64,000 nucleotides of DNA from Trichomonas vaginalis G3 (lineage: Eukaryota > Parabasalia > Trichomonadida > Trichomonadidae): NCBI RefSeq assembly GCF_026262505.1, contig NC_067205.1:21077645-21141644 (forward strand), read 5' to 3'. The position numbers were made by a program, and so were the translations under genes. The notes under the pieces are model-generated. The model was not told where the DNA came from, ran no database searches, and was given only the letters and a program-made list of their open reading frames with translations. Below, piece by piece: positions 1-12,230 of this stretch. Positions within the stretch are counted from its first letter, which is position 1. Each line of letters opens with the position of its first letter.

Positions 1-3000
1 AGGTTCGACAAAACATTTACGTTCATGTTTGACAAAACATATACGTTCATGTTTTGACAAAGCATATACGAAGAAGTCTTGACAAAACATATACGATGAA
101 GTTTTGACACGAAGTGAAGATTTGCATTTCGTCAAAAAAGTGAAGGTTTCGACAAAACATTTACGTTCATGTTTGACAAAGCATATACGATGAAGTTTTG
201 ACACGAAGTGAAGATTTGCACTTCGTCAAAAAGTGAAGGTTCGACAAAACATTTACGTTCATGTTTGACAAAGCATATACGATGAAGTTTCGACAAAACA
301 TATACGTTCATGTTTGACAAAGCATATACGATGAAGTTTTGACACGAAGTGAAGATTTGCACTTCGTCAAAAAACGTGAAGGTTCGACAAAACATTTACG
401 TTCATGTTTGACAAAGCATATACGATGAAGTTTCGACAAAACATATACGTTCATGTTTGACAAAGCATATACGATGAAGTTTTGACACGAAGTGAAGATT
501 TGCACTTCGTCAAAAAGTGAAGGTTCGACAAAACATTTACGTTCATGTTTGACAAAGCATATACGATGAAGTTTCGACAAAACATATACGTTCATGTTTG
601 ACAAAGCATATACGATGAAGTTTTGACAAAACATTTACGATGAAGTCTTGACAAATCATATACGAAGAAGTCATGACAAAACATTTACGAAGAAGTTTGA
701 CACGAAGTGAAGATTTTGCACTTCGTCAAAAAAGTGAAGGTTCGACAAAACATTTACGTTCATGTTTGACAAAACATATACGTTCATGTTGACAAAAGCA
801 TATACGAAGAAGTCTTGACAAAAATATACGATGAAGTTTTGACACGAAGTGAAGATTTGCATTTCGTCAAAAAAGTGAAGTTCGACAAAACATTTACGTT
901 CATGTTTGACAAAGCAATCGATGAAGTTTTGACACGAAGTGAAGATTTGCACTTCGTCAAAAAAGTGAAGGTTCGACAAAACATTTACGTTCATGTTTGA
1001 CAAAGCATATACGATGAAGTTTCGACAAAACATATACGTTCATGTTTGACAAAGCATATACGATGAAGTTTTGACACGAAGTGAAGATTTGCACTTCGTC
1101 CAAAAACGTGAAGGTTCGACAAAACATTTACGTTCATGTTTGACAAAGCATATACGATGAAGTTTCGACAAAACATATACGTTCATGTTTGACAAAGCAT
1201 ATACGATGAAGTTTTGACACGAAGTGAAGATTTGCACTTCGTCAAAAAAGTGAAGGTTCGACAAAACATATACGTTCATGTTTGACAAAGCATATACGAT
1301 GAAGTTTTGACAAAACATTTACGATGAAGTTTTGACAAATCATTTACGAAGAAGTCTTGACAAATCATTTACGAAGAAGTCTTGACACGAAGTGAAGATT
1401 TGCACTTCGTCAAAAAAGTGAAGGTTCGACAAAACATTTACGTTCATGTTTGACAAAGCATATACGATGAAGTTTTGACACGAAGTGAAGATTTGCACTT
1501 CGTCAAAAAAGTGAAGGTTCAAAAACATTTACGTTCATGTTTGACAAAGCATATACGATGAAGTTTTGACACGAAGTGAAGATTTGCACTTCGTCAAAAA
1601 AGTGAAGGTTCGACAAAACATTTACGTTCATGTTTGACAAAGCATATACGATGAAGTTTCGACAAACATTACGTTCATGTTTGACAAAGCATATACGATG
1701 AAGTTTTGACACGAAGTGAAGATTTGCACTTCGTCAAAAAAGTGAAGGTTCGACAAAACATTTACGTTCATGTTTGACAAAGCATATACGATGAAGTTTC
1801 GACAAAACATATACGTTCATGTTTGACAAAGCATATACGAAGAAGTTTTGACACGAAGTGAAGATTTGCACTTCGTCAAAAAAGTGAAGGTTCGACAAAA
1901 CATATACGTTCATGTTTGACAAGCATATACGATGAAGTTTTGACAAAACATTTACGATGAAGTCTTGACAAATCATATACGAAGGTCATGACAAAACATT
2001 TACGAAGAAGTCTTGACAAATCATTTACGAAGAAGTCTGACACGAAGTGAAGATTTGCACTTCGTCAAAAAAGTGAAGGTTCGACAAAACATTTACGTTC
2101 ATGTTTGACAAAACATATACGTTCATGTTTGACAAAGCATATACGATGAAGTTTTGACACGAAGTGAAGATTTGCACTTCGTCAAAAAGTGAAGGTTCGA
2201 CAAAACATTTACGTTCATGTTTGACAAAGCATATACGATGAAGTTTTGACACGAAGTGAAGATTTGCACTTCGTCAAAAAAGTGAAGGTTCGACAAAACA
2301 TTTACGTTCATGTTTGACAAAGCATATACGATGAAGTTTCGACAAAACATATACGTTCATGTTTGACAAAGCATATACGATGAAGTTCGACAAAACATAT
2401 ACGTTCATGTTTGACAAAGCATATACGATGAAGTTTTGACAAAACATTTACGATGAAGTCTTGACAAAATCATATACGAAGAAGTCATGACAAAACATTT
2501 ACGAAGAAGTCTTGACAAATCATTTACGAAGAAGTCTTGACACGAAGTGAAGATTTGCACTTCGTCAAAAAAGTGAAGGTTCGACAAAACATTTACGTTC
2601 ATGTTTGACAAAACATATACGTTCATGTTTGACAAAGCATATACGATGAAGTTTTGACACGAAGTGAAGATTTGCACTTCGTCAAAAAAGTGAAGGTTCG
2701 ACAAAACATTTACGTTAATGTTTGACAAAGCATATACGATGAAGTTTTGACACGAAGTGAAGATTTGCACTTCGTCAAAAAAGTGAAGGTTCGACAAAAC
2801 ATTTACGTTCATGTTTGACAAAGCATATACGATGAAGTTTCGACAAAACATATACGTTCATGTTTGACAAAGCATATACGATGAAGTTTTGACACGAAGT
2901 GAAGATTTGCACTTCGTCAAAAAGTTGAAGGTTCGACAAAACATATACGTTCATGTTTGACAAAGCATATACGATGAAGTTTTGACAAAACATTACGATG

Positions 3001-4050
3001 AAGTCTTGACAAATCATATACGAAGAAGTCATGACAAAACCTTTACGAAGAAGTCTTGACAAATCATTTACGAAGAAGTCTTGACACGAAGTGAAGATTT
3101 GCACTTCGTCAAAAAAGTGAAGGTTCGACAAAACATTTACGTTCATGTTTGACAAAGCATATACGATGAAGTTTTGACACGAAGTGAAGATTTGCACTTC
3201 GTCAAAAAAGTGAAGGTTCGACAAAACATTTACGTTCATGTTTGACAAAGCATATACGATGAAGTTTTGACACGAAGTGAAGATTTGCACTTCGTCAAAA
3301 AAGTGAAGTTTCGACAAAACATATACGTTCATGTTTGACAAAGCATATACGATGAAGTTTTGACACGAAGTGAAGATTTGCACTTCGTCAAAAAAGTGAA
3401 GGTTCGACAAAACATTTACGTTCATGTTTGACAAAGCATATACGATGAAGTTTCGACAAAACATATACGTTCATGTTTGACAAAGCATATACGATGAAGT
3501 TTTGACAAAACATTTACGATGAAGTCTTGACAAATCATATACGAAGAAGTCATGACAAAACATTTACGAAGAAGTCTTGACACGAAGTGAAGATTTGCAC
3601 TTCGTCAAAAAAGTGAAGGTTCGACAAAACATTTACGTTCATGTTTGACAAAACATATACGTTCATGTTTGACAAAGCATATACGAAGAAGTCTTGACAA
3701 AACATATACGATGAAGTTTTGACACGAAGTGAAGATTTGCATTTCGTCAAAAAAGTGAAGGTTCGACAAAACATTTACGTTCATGTTTGACAAAGCATAT
3801 ACGATGAAGTTTTGACACGAAGTGAAGATTTGCACTTCGTCAAAAAAGTGAAGGTTCGACAAAACATTTACGTTCATGTTTGACAAAGCATATACGATGA
3901 AGTTTCGACAAAACATATACGTTCATGTTTGACAAAGCATATACGATGAAGTTTTGACACGAAGTGAAGATTTGCACTTCGTCAAAAAAGTGAAGGTTCG
4001 ACAAAACATATACGTTCATGTTTGACAAAGCATATACGAAGAAGTCTTGA
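1..4050 (+). repeat. A block, unit 1: 93 bp hairpin-element sub-repeats
   Basis: The 44 bp element (GACACGAAGTG.. to ..AAGTGAAGGTTC) alternates with 24-mers and 25-mers. Its core is an inverted repeat, CGAAGTG-AAGATTTG-CACTTCG (7 bp stem, 8 nt loop), lengthened by GAC/GTC around one bulged A. Element plus 24-mer plus 25-mer makes 93 bp. Runs of hairpin-free monomers (tails AAGAAGTCTT/TCAT) separate groups of 93-mers. The last element starts at 3957. Confidence 0.93.
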
Positions 4051-4129
4051 CAAAACATATTCGAAGAAGTCATGACAAAACATATACGCTCATGTTTGAC
4101 AAAACATATACGAAGAAATCATGACAAAA

Positions 4130-4532
4130 CATTTACGCTCATTACGATGAAGAAGTCATGAAAATTCATGAGGTGAGAAAAGAGGTGAGAAAAGAGGTGA
4201 GATCTCACCTCTTCACCTAAACATTATTTTTGGGTCATTTACGTTCATTACGAAGAAGTCATGACAAAACCTATACGAAGAAATCATGACAAAACATTTA
4301 CGCTCATTTCGATGAAGAAGTCATGAAAATTCATGAGGTGAGAAAAGAGGTGAGAAAAGAGGTGAGATCTCACCTCTTCACCTAAACATTATTTTTGGGT
4401 CATTTACGTTCATTACGAAGAAGTCATGACAAAACATTTACGAAGAAATCATGAAAATTCATGAGGTGAGAAAAGAGGTGAGATCTCACCTCTTCACCTA
4501 AACATTATTTTTGGGTCATTTACGTTCATTAC
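4130..4532 (+). repeat. B segment, unit 1: three palindromes before the insert
   Basis: Perfect 22 bp palindromes (GAGGTGAGATCTCACCTC flanked by AA and TT) at 4192-4213, 4357-4378 and 4473-4494. Each is preceded by one or two GAGGTGAGAAAA 12-mers and followed by a fixed tail, CACCTAAACATTATTTTTGG then GTCATTTACG. Outer TTCACCT can also pair with the upstream AGGTGA across a short bulge, lengthening the hairpin. Confidence 0.93.
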
Positions 4533-4780
4533 GAAGATGTTATACCATCTAAGAACTTGCGATTTTCATACGGAATCTCTTCTCTCGGTTTTTCGAGGGA
4601 AGCAATCATATGAGGAAATTCTTCTAAAAGTTCTTTTGTCTGATTTACATCTAATGAAAAAGTTTAGAAGAATTTTCTTATTCTTTCTGGCTTATTTTTG
4701 TTTTTCCAGTACTCCCGCTCTAATGGTCCCAGATGTGTTGACTTTGACTCTCTCAAGTTCTTAGATGGTATAACATCTTC
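4533..4780. mobile_element. MITE-like insert with perfect 27 bp terminal inverted repeats, copy 1
   Basis: The left end (4533-4559, starting GAAGATGTTATACCATC) is the exact reverse complement of the right end (4754-4780). The 248 bp interior has no satellite monomers. It holds a second inverted repeat (arms 4615-4628 and 4663-4677, one extra base in the right arm) and a small CTCG-GTTTTT-CGAG hairpin, so one strand could fold into a long stem. No target-site duplication is clear and the superfamily cannot be named from the termini. A 75-codon frame starting at 4537 is not kept in the other copies. Size, TIRs and lack of a transposase suggest a non-autonomous DNA transposon. Confidence 0.75.
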
Positions 4781-5227
4781 AACGCCTCCTTCATAATCTT
4801 GACAAAGCATATACGAAGAAGTCTTGACAAAGCATATACGAAGAAGTCATGACAAAACATTTACGATGAAGTCATGACAAAACATTTACGAAGAAGTCTT
4901 GACAAATCATTTACGAAGAAGTCTTGACAAAACATATACGATGAAGTTTTGACACGAAGTGAAGATTTGCACTTCGTCAAAAAAGTGAAGGTTCGACAAA
5001 ACATATACGTTCATGTTTGACAAAGCATATACGAAGAAGTCTTGACAAAACATATTCGAAGAAGTCATGACAAAACATATACGCTCATGTTTGACAAAAC
5101 ATATACGAAGAAATCATGACAAAACATTTACGCTCATTACGATGAAGAAGTCATGAAAATTCATGAGGTGAGAAAAGAGGTGAGAAAAGAGGTGAGATCT
5201 CACCTCTTCACCTAAACATTATTTTTG
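4781..5227 (+). repeat. Post-insert monomers and palindrome, unit 1
   Basis: About 20 bp of non-satellite flank, then monomers with one hairpin element (near 4951) and a palindrome at 5187-5208. The stretch from about 4858 onward is what directly follows the A block in units lacking the insert. Confidence 0.85.
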
Positions 5228-6215
5228 GGTCATTTACGTTCATTACGAAGAAGTCATGACAAAACCTATACGAAGAAATCATGACAAAACATTTACGATG
5301 AAGAAGTCATGACAAAGCATATACGATGAAGTTTCGACAAATCATTTACGTTCATGTTTGACAAAGCATATACGATGAAATCATGACAAAACATATACGA
5401 AGAAGTTTCGACAAAACATGTACGATGAAATCATGACAAACATATACGATGAAGTTTTGACAAAACATATACGAAGAAGTCATGACAAAACATAAACGAA
5501 GAAGTCATGACAAAACATTTACGATGAAGAAGTCATGACAAAACATAAACGAAGAAATCATGACAAAACATTTACGATGAAGAAGTCATGACAAAGCATA
5601 AACGAAGAAATCATGACAAATCATTTACGTTCATTACGATGAAGAAATCATGACAAAACATGTACGTTCATGTTTGACAAAACATTTACGATGAAGAAAT
5701 CATGACAAAACATAAACGAAGAAATCATGACAAATCATTTACATTCATTACGATGAAGAAGTCATGACAAAACATGTACGTTCATGTTTGACAAAACATT
5801 TACGATGAAGTTTCGACAAAACATTTACACTCATTACGATGAAGAAGTCATGACAAATCATTTACGTTCATTACGATGAAGAAGTCTTGACAAAACATTT
5901 ACGCTCATGTTTGACAAAACATTTACACTCATTACGATGAAGAAGTCTTGACAAAGCATATACGTTCATTACGATGAAGAAGTCATGACAAAACATATAC
6001 GCTCATTACGATGAAGAAATCATGACAAAACATTTACGATGAAGTAGTGACAAAACATATACGATGAAGAAGTCTTGACAAAACATTTACGCTCATGTTT
6101 GACAAAGCATATACGTTCATTACGATGAAGAAGTCATGACAAAGCATATACGATGAAATCATGACAAAACATAAACGAAGAAATCATGACAAAACATTTC
6201 CGATGAAGAAATCAT
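5228..6215 (+). repeat. C block, unit 1: diverged hairpin-free monomers
   Basis: Monomers with AAGAAATC, ATGAAGAAGTC, TTCATTACG and CTCATTACG tails and variants CATAAACG and CATGTACG. No 44 bp hairpin elements. Includes the one-off ATGAAGTAGTGAC monomer (near 6045) that marks the same spot in every C block. Carries the 38 bp AAAGCATATACGTTCATTAC segment and a single ATACGCTC copy. Confidence 0.9.
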
Positions 6216-6970
6216 GAAAATTCAATGAGGTGAGAAAAGAGGTGAGATCTCACCTCTTCACCTAAACATTATTTTTGGGTCATTTACGCTCATTACGAAG
6301 AAATCATGACAAAACATATACGAAGAAATCATGACAAAATATAAACGTTCATTCCGATGAAGAAATCATGAAAATTCAATGAGGTGAGAAAAGAGGTGAG
6401 ATCTCACCTCTTCACCTAAAATATATTTTTGTCTGATTTACGCTCATTACGATGAAGAAATCATGACAAAACATTTACGAAGAAGAAATCATGACAAAGC
6501 ATATACGCTCATTACGATGAAGAAATCATGACAAAACATTTACGATGAAGAAGTCTTGACAAAGCATATACGTTCATGTTTGACACATTCATTTACACTC
6601 ATTACGATGAAGAAATCATGACAAAACATATACAATGAAGAAATCATGAGATTAGAAATGAGATTAGAAATGAGGTTAGATCTAACCATCTACCCTAAAC
6701 ATTATTTTTAGTCGTTTACGTTCATTACGATGAAGAAGTTTCGACACATTCATTTACGCTCATTACGATAAAATCATCATGACAAAACATATACGTTCAT
6801 TACGATGAAGAAATCATGAAAATTCAATGAGGTGAGAAAAGAGGTGAGATCTAACCATCTACCCTAAACATTATTTTTGGATCATTTACACTCATTCCGA
6901 TGAAGAAGTTTCGACAAAACATTAACGATAAAATCATCATGACAAAACATTAACGTTCATTACGATGAAG
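6216..6970 (+). repeat. D block, unit 1: palindrome family cluster
   Basis: Perfect 22 bp palindromes at 6237-6258 and 6391-6412. A sister palindrome, GGTTAGATCTAACC, lies at 6674-6687, preceded by GAGATTAGAAAT 12-mers. A chimeric site at 6841-6856 (GAGGTGAGATCTAACC) has the left arm of one family and the right arm of the other, so it is not palindromic. The second palindrome has its own tail, ATATATTTTTGTCTGATTTA. Confidence 0.93.
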
Positions 6971-7164
6971 TGTTCTGATGAAGTCATAACTGCCTTCCTC
7001 CTGTGTTGTTGTCTAAATGTCATGTTGTCTCATTTTTTCAGAGAAGTTAAATGACCTGGTAGCACATGGTAACATGGTAGCACCTTCAGTTCTTCAAAAA
7101 TAATTAATTATTGAATGACCTAAAAACCATTAATGAAAACATTATTTTTGGATCATTTACACTC
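6971..7164 (+). repeat. E module, unit 2
   Basis: Starts TGTTCTGATGAAGTCATAAC. It holds one F-like repeat in diverged form (GGTAGCACATGGTAACATGG where F has GGTGACACATGGTGACG), then the 14 bp palindrome AATAATTAATTATT and a tail ending TTTTTGGATCATTTACACTC. Not monomeric; origin unknown. Once per unit and used here as the unit boundary. Confidence 0.9.
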
Positions 7165-7220
7165 ATTACGATGAAGAAGTTTCGACAAAACATTAACGTT
7201 CATTACGATGAAGAAGTTTT

Positions 7221-10065
7221 GACAAAACATTTACGTTCATGTTTGACAAAGCATATACGATGAAGTTTCGACAAAACATATACGTTCATGTTTGACAAAG
7301 CATATACGATGAAGTTTTGACAAAACATTTACGATGAAGTCTTGACAAATCATATACGAAGAAGTCATGACAAAACATTTACGAAGAAGTCTTGACACGA
7401 AGTGAAGATTTGCACTTCGTCAAAAAAGTGAAGGTTCGACAAAACATTTACGTTCATGTTTGACAAAACATATACGTTCATGTTTGACAAAGCATATACG
7501 AAGAAGTCTTGACAAAACATATACGATGAAGTTTTGACACGAAGTGAAGATTTGCATTTCGTCAAAAAAGTGAAGGTTCGACAAAACATTTACGTTCATG
7601 TTTGACAAAGCATATACGATGAAGTTTTGACACGAAGTGAAGATTTGCACTTCGTCAAAAAAGTGAAGGTTCGACAAAACATTTACGTTCATGTTTGACA
7701 AAGCATATACGATGAAGTTTCGACAAAACATATACGTTCATGTTTGACAAAGCATATACGATGAAGTTTTGACACGAAGTGAAGATTTGCACTTCGTCAA
7801 AAACGTGAAGGTTCGACAAAACATTTACGTTCATGTTTGACAAAGCATATACGATGAAGTTTCGACAAAACATATACGTTCATGTTTGACAAAGCATATA
7901 CGATGAAGTTTTGACACGAAGTGAAGATTTGCACTTCGTCAAAAAAGTGAAGGTTCGACAAAACATATTACGTTCATGTTGACAAAGCATATACGATGAA
8001 GTTTTGACAAAACATTTACGATGAAGTTTTGACAAATCATTTACGAAGAAGTCTTGACAAATCATTTACGAAGAAGTCTTGACACGAAGTGAAGATTTGC
8101 ACTTCGTCAAAAAAGTGAAGGTTCGACAAAACATTTACGTTCATGTTTTGACAAAGCATATACGATGAAGTTTTGACACGAAGTGAAGATTTGCACTTCG
8201 TCAAAAAAGTGAAGGTTCGACAAAACATTTACGTTCATGTTTGACAAAGCATATACGATGAAGTTTTGACACGAAGTGAAGATTTGCACTTCGTCAAAAA
8301 AAGTGAAGGTTCGACAAAACATTTACGTTCATGTTTGACAAAGCATATACGATGAAGTTTCGACAAAAACATATACGTTCATGTTTGACAAAGCATATAC
8401 GATGAAGTTTCGACAAAACATATACGTTCATGTTTGACAAAGCATATACGATGAAGTTTTGACAAAACATTTACGATGAAGTCTTGACAAATCATATACG
8501 AAGAAGTCATGACAAAACATTTACGAAGAAGTCTTGACAAATCATTTACGAAGAAGTCTTGACACGAAGTGAAGATTTGCACTTCGTCAAAAAAGTGAAG
8601 GTTCGACAAAACATTTACGTTCATGTTTGACAAAACATATACGTTCATGTTTGACAAAGCATATACGATGAAGTTTTGACACGAAGTGAAGATTTGCACT
8701 TCGTCAAAAAAGTGAAGGTTCGACAAAACATTTACGTTAATGTTTGACAAAGCATATACGATGAAGTTTTGACACGAAGTGAAGATTTGCACTTCGTCAA
8801 AAAAGTGAAGGTTCGACAAAACATTTACGTTCATGTTTGACAAAGCATATACGATGAAGTTTCGACAAAACATATACGTTCATGTTTGACAAAGCATATA
8901 CGATGAAGTTTTGACACGAAGTGAAGATTTGCACTTCGTCAAAAAAGTGAAGGTTCGACAAAACATATACGTTCATGTTTGACAAAGCATATACGATAAG
9001 TTTTGACAAAACATTTACGATGAAGTCTTGACAAATCATAACGAAGAAGTCATGACAAAACTTACGAAGAAGTCTTGACAAATCATTTACGAAGAAGTCT
9101 TGACACGAAGTTGAAGATTTGCACTTCGTCAAAAAAGTGAAGGTTCGACAAAACATTTTACGTTCATGTTTGACAAAGCATTATACGATGAAGTTTGACA
9201 CGAAGTGAAGATTTGCACTTCGTCAAAAAAGTGAAGGTTCGACAAAACATTTACGTTCATGTTTGACAAAGCATATACGATGAAGTTTTGACACGAAGTG
9301 AAGATTTGCACTTCGTCAAAAAAGTGAAGTTTCGACAAAACATATACGTTCATGTTTGACAAAGCATATACGATGAAGTTTTAGACACGAAGTGAAGATT
9401 TGCACTTCGTCAAAAAAGTGAAGGTTCGACAAACATTACGTTCATGTTTGACAAAGCATATACGATGAAGTTTCGACAAAACATATACGTTCATGTTTGA
9501 CAAAGCATATACGATGAGTTTTGACAAAACATTTACGATGAAGTCTTGACAAATCATATACGAAGAAGTCATGACAAACATTACGAAGAAGTCTTGACAC
9601 GAAGTGAAGATTTTGCACTTCGTCAAAAGTGAAGTTCGACAAACATTTACGTTCATGTTTGACAAAACATATACGTTCATGTTTGACAAAGCATATACGA
9701 AGAAGTCTTTGACAAAACATATACGATGAAGTTTTGACACGAAGTGAAGATTTGCATTTCGTCAAAAAAGTGAAGGTTCGACAAAACATTTACGTTCATG
9801 TTTGACAAAGCATATACGATGAAGTTTTGACACGAAGTGAAGATTTGCACTTCGTCAAAAAAGTGAAGTTCGACAAAACATTTACGTTCATGTTTGACAA
9901 AGCATATACGATGAAGTTTCGACAAAACATATACGTTCATGTTTGACAAAGCATATACGATGAAGTTTTGACACGAAGTGAAGATTTGCACTTCGTCAAA
10001 AAAGTGAAGGTTCGACAAAACATATACGTTCATGTTTGACAAAGCATATACGAAGAAGTCTTGAC
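7221..10065 (+). repeat. A block, unit 2
   Basis: Joined directly to E. The part at 8990-9660 has many single-base length differences (shortened CATTACG, lengthened TTTTAGACAC and similar) compared with other A blocks, which looks like local poor consensus. Confidence 0.92.
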
Positions 10066-10139
10066 AAAACATATTCGAAGAAGTCATGACAAAACATATA
10101 CGCTCATGTTTGACAAAACATATACGAAGAAATCATGAC

Positions 10140-10546
10140 AAAACATTTACGCTCATTACGATGAAGAAGTCATGAAAATTCATGAGGTGAGAAAAGAGGT
10201 GAGAAAAGAGGTGAGATCTCACCTCTTCACCTAAACATTATTTTTGGGTCATTTACGTTCATTACGAAGAAGTCATGACAAAACCTATACGAAGAAATCA
10301 TGACAAAACATTTACGCTCATTTCGATGAAGAAGTCATGAAAATTCATGAGGTGAGAAAAGAGGTGAGAAAAGAGGTGAGATCTCACCTCTTCACCTAAA
10401 CATTATTTTTGGGTCATTTACGTTCATTACGAAGAAGTCATGACAAAACATTTACGAAGAAATCATGAAAATTCATGAGGTGAGAAAAGAGGTGAGATCT
10501 CACCTCTTCACCTAAACATTATTTTTGGGTCATTTACGTTCATTAC
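10140..10546 (+). repeat. B segment, unit 2: three palindromes before the insert
   Basis: Palindromes at 10206-10227, 10371-10392 and 10487-10508, each 6014 bp from its partner in unit 1. Confidence 0.93.
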
Positions 10547-10793
10547 GAAGATGTTATACCATCTAAGAACTTGCGATTTCATACGGAATCTCTTCTCTCG
10601 GTTTTTCGAGGGAAGCAATCATATGAGGAAATTCTTCTAAAAGTTCTTTTGTCTGATTTACATCTAATGAAAAAGTTTAGAAGAATTTTCTTATTCTTTC
10701 TGGCTTATTTTTGTTTTTCCAGTACTCCCGCTCTAATGGTCCCAGATGTGTTGACTTTGACTCTCTCAAGTTCTTAGATGGTATAACATCTTC
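10547..10793. mobile_element. MITE-like insert, copy 2
   Basis: Same ends, interior and satellite flanks as copy 1, with one T fewer near 10579. Identical flanks on both sides show it spread with its unit and did not transpose separately. Confidence 0.75.
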
Positions 10794-11240
10794 AACGCCT
10801 CCTTCATAATCTTGACAAAGCATATACGAAGAAGTCTTGACAAAGCATATACGAAGAAGTCATGACAAAACATTTACGATGAAGTCATGACAAAACATTT
10901 ACGAAGAAGTCTTGACAAATCATTTACGAAGAAGTCTTGACAAAACATATACGATGAAGTTTTGACACGAAGTGAAGATTTGCACTTCGTCAAAAAAGTG
11001 AAGGTTCGACAAAACATATACGTTCATGTTTGACAAAGCATATACGAAGAAGTCTTGACAAAACATATTCGAAGAAGTCATGACAAAACATATACGCTCA
11101 TGTTTGACAAAACATATACGAAGAAATCATGACAAAACATTTACGCTCATTACGATGAAGAAGTCATGAAAATTCATGAGGTGAGAAAAGAGGTGAGAAA
11201 AGAGGTGAGATCTCACCTCTTCACCTAAACATTATTTTTG
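10794..11240 (+). repeat. Post-insert monomers and palindrome, unit 2
   Basis: Matches unit 1 at offset 6013; palindrome at 11200-11221. Confidence 0.85.
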
Positions 11241-12230
11241 GGTCATTTACGTTCATTACGAAGAAGTCATGACAAAACCTATACGAAGAAATCATGACAA
11301 AACATTTACGATGAAGAAGTCATGACAAAGCATATACGATGAAGTTTCGACAAATCATTTACGTTCATGTTTGACAAAGCATATACGATGAAATCATGAC
11401 AAAACATATACGAAGAAGTTTCGACAAAACATGTACGATGAAATCATGACAAAACATATACGATGAAGTTTTGACAAAACATATACGAAGAAGTCATGAC
11501 AAAACATAAACGAAGAAGTCATGACAAAACATTTACGATGAAGAAGTCATGACAAAACATAAACGAAGAAATCATGACAAAACATTTACGATGAAGAAGT
11601 CATGACAAAGCATAAACGAAGAAATCATGACAAATCATTTACGTTCATTACGATGAAGAAATCATGACAAAACATGTACGTTCATGTTTGACAAAACATT
11701 TACGATGAAGAAATCATGACAAAACATAAACGAAGAAATCATGACAAATCATTTACATTCATTACGATGAAGAAGTCATGACAAAACATGTACGTTCATG
11801 TTTGACAAAACATTTACGATGAAGTTTCGACAAAACATTTACACTCATTACGATGAAGAAGTCATGACAAATCATTTACGTTCATTACGATGAAGAAGTC
11901 TTGACAAAACATTTACGCTCATGTTTGACAAAACATTTACACTCATTACGATGAAGAAGTCTTGACAAAGCATATACGTTCATTACGATGAAGAAGTCAT
12001 GACAAAACATATACGCTCATTACGATGAAGAAATCATGACAAAACATTTACGATGAAGTAGTGACAAAACATATACGATGAAGAAGTCTTGACAAAACAT
12101 TTACGCTCATGTTTGACAAAGCATATACGTTCATTACGATGAAGAAGTCATGACAAAGCATATACGATGAAATCATGACAAAACATAAACGAAGAAATCA
12201 TGACAAAACATTTCCGATGAAGAAATCATG
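11241..12230 (+). repeat. C block, unit 2
   Basis: Almost identical to unit 1, with the same C-block variant. Confidence 0.9.

Larger units (their letters stand above)
1..6970 (+). repeat. HOR unit 1 (partial, MITE-bearing)
   Basis: The unit enters inside an A block (1-4050). It continues through a three-palindrome B segment (4130-4530), the inverted-repeat insert (4533-4780), a short monomer stretch with one hairpin element (4781-5150), a palindrome at 5187-5208, C (5228-6215) and D (6216-6970). From about 3540 it matches unit 2 at a constant offset of 6013-6014 bp. Confidence 0.85.

Noticed and set aside
2775-3464. Long minus-strand open frames (up to 229 codons) with a 31-residue repeat, read as a repetitive protein
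   Set aside because: The 93 bp sub-repeat is 31 codons, so any frame free of stops in one copy stays open across copies. More than one minus-strand frame is open in the same DNA, ends fall wherever a monomer changes length, and there is no start context, domain or non-repeated part.
1-4050. Regularly spaced 24-25 bp repeats as a CRISPR array
   Set aside because: The repeats are directly adjacent with no unique spacers, the '44 bp spacer' is itself a conserved repeat, and no cas genes are present.
4537-4764. 75-codon plus-strand frame inside the MITE-like insert, with a hydrophobic stretch like a signal peptide
   Set aside because: It starts inside the terminal inverted repeat and is altered by 1-bp differences in both other copies (10547-10793, 20313-20559). 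No known domain.
4505-4800. Target-site duplication around the inverted-repeat insert
   Set aside because: Flanks TTCATTAC (left) and AACGCCTCC (right) do not match; a loose TTCATTA/TTCATAA similarity 15 bp further out is too weak to call.
4900-5000. TTGACA followed by TATACG as bacterial -35/-10 promoters
   Set aside because: TTGACA is part of the monomer joint and recurs every ~25 bp. Spacing is too short and there are no genes; the context is eukaryotic satellite.
6681-6700. CCCTAAAC as plant-type telomere repeat
   Set aside because: Only one CCCTAAA unit occurs per site, in the D-block tail; the related tail reads CACCTAAAC, so it is a point variant and not a telomeric run.
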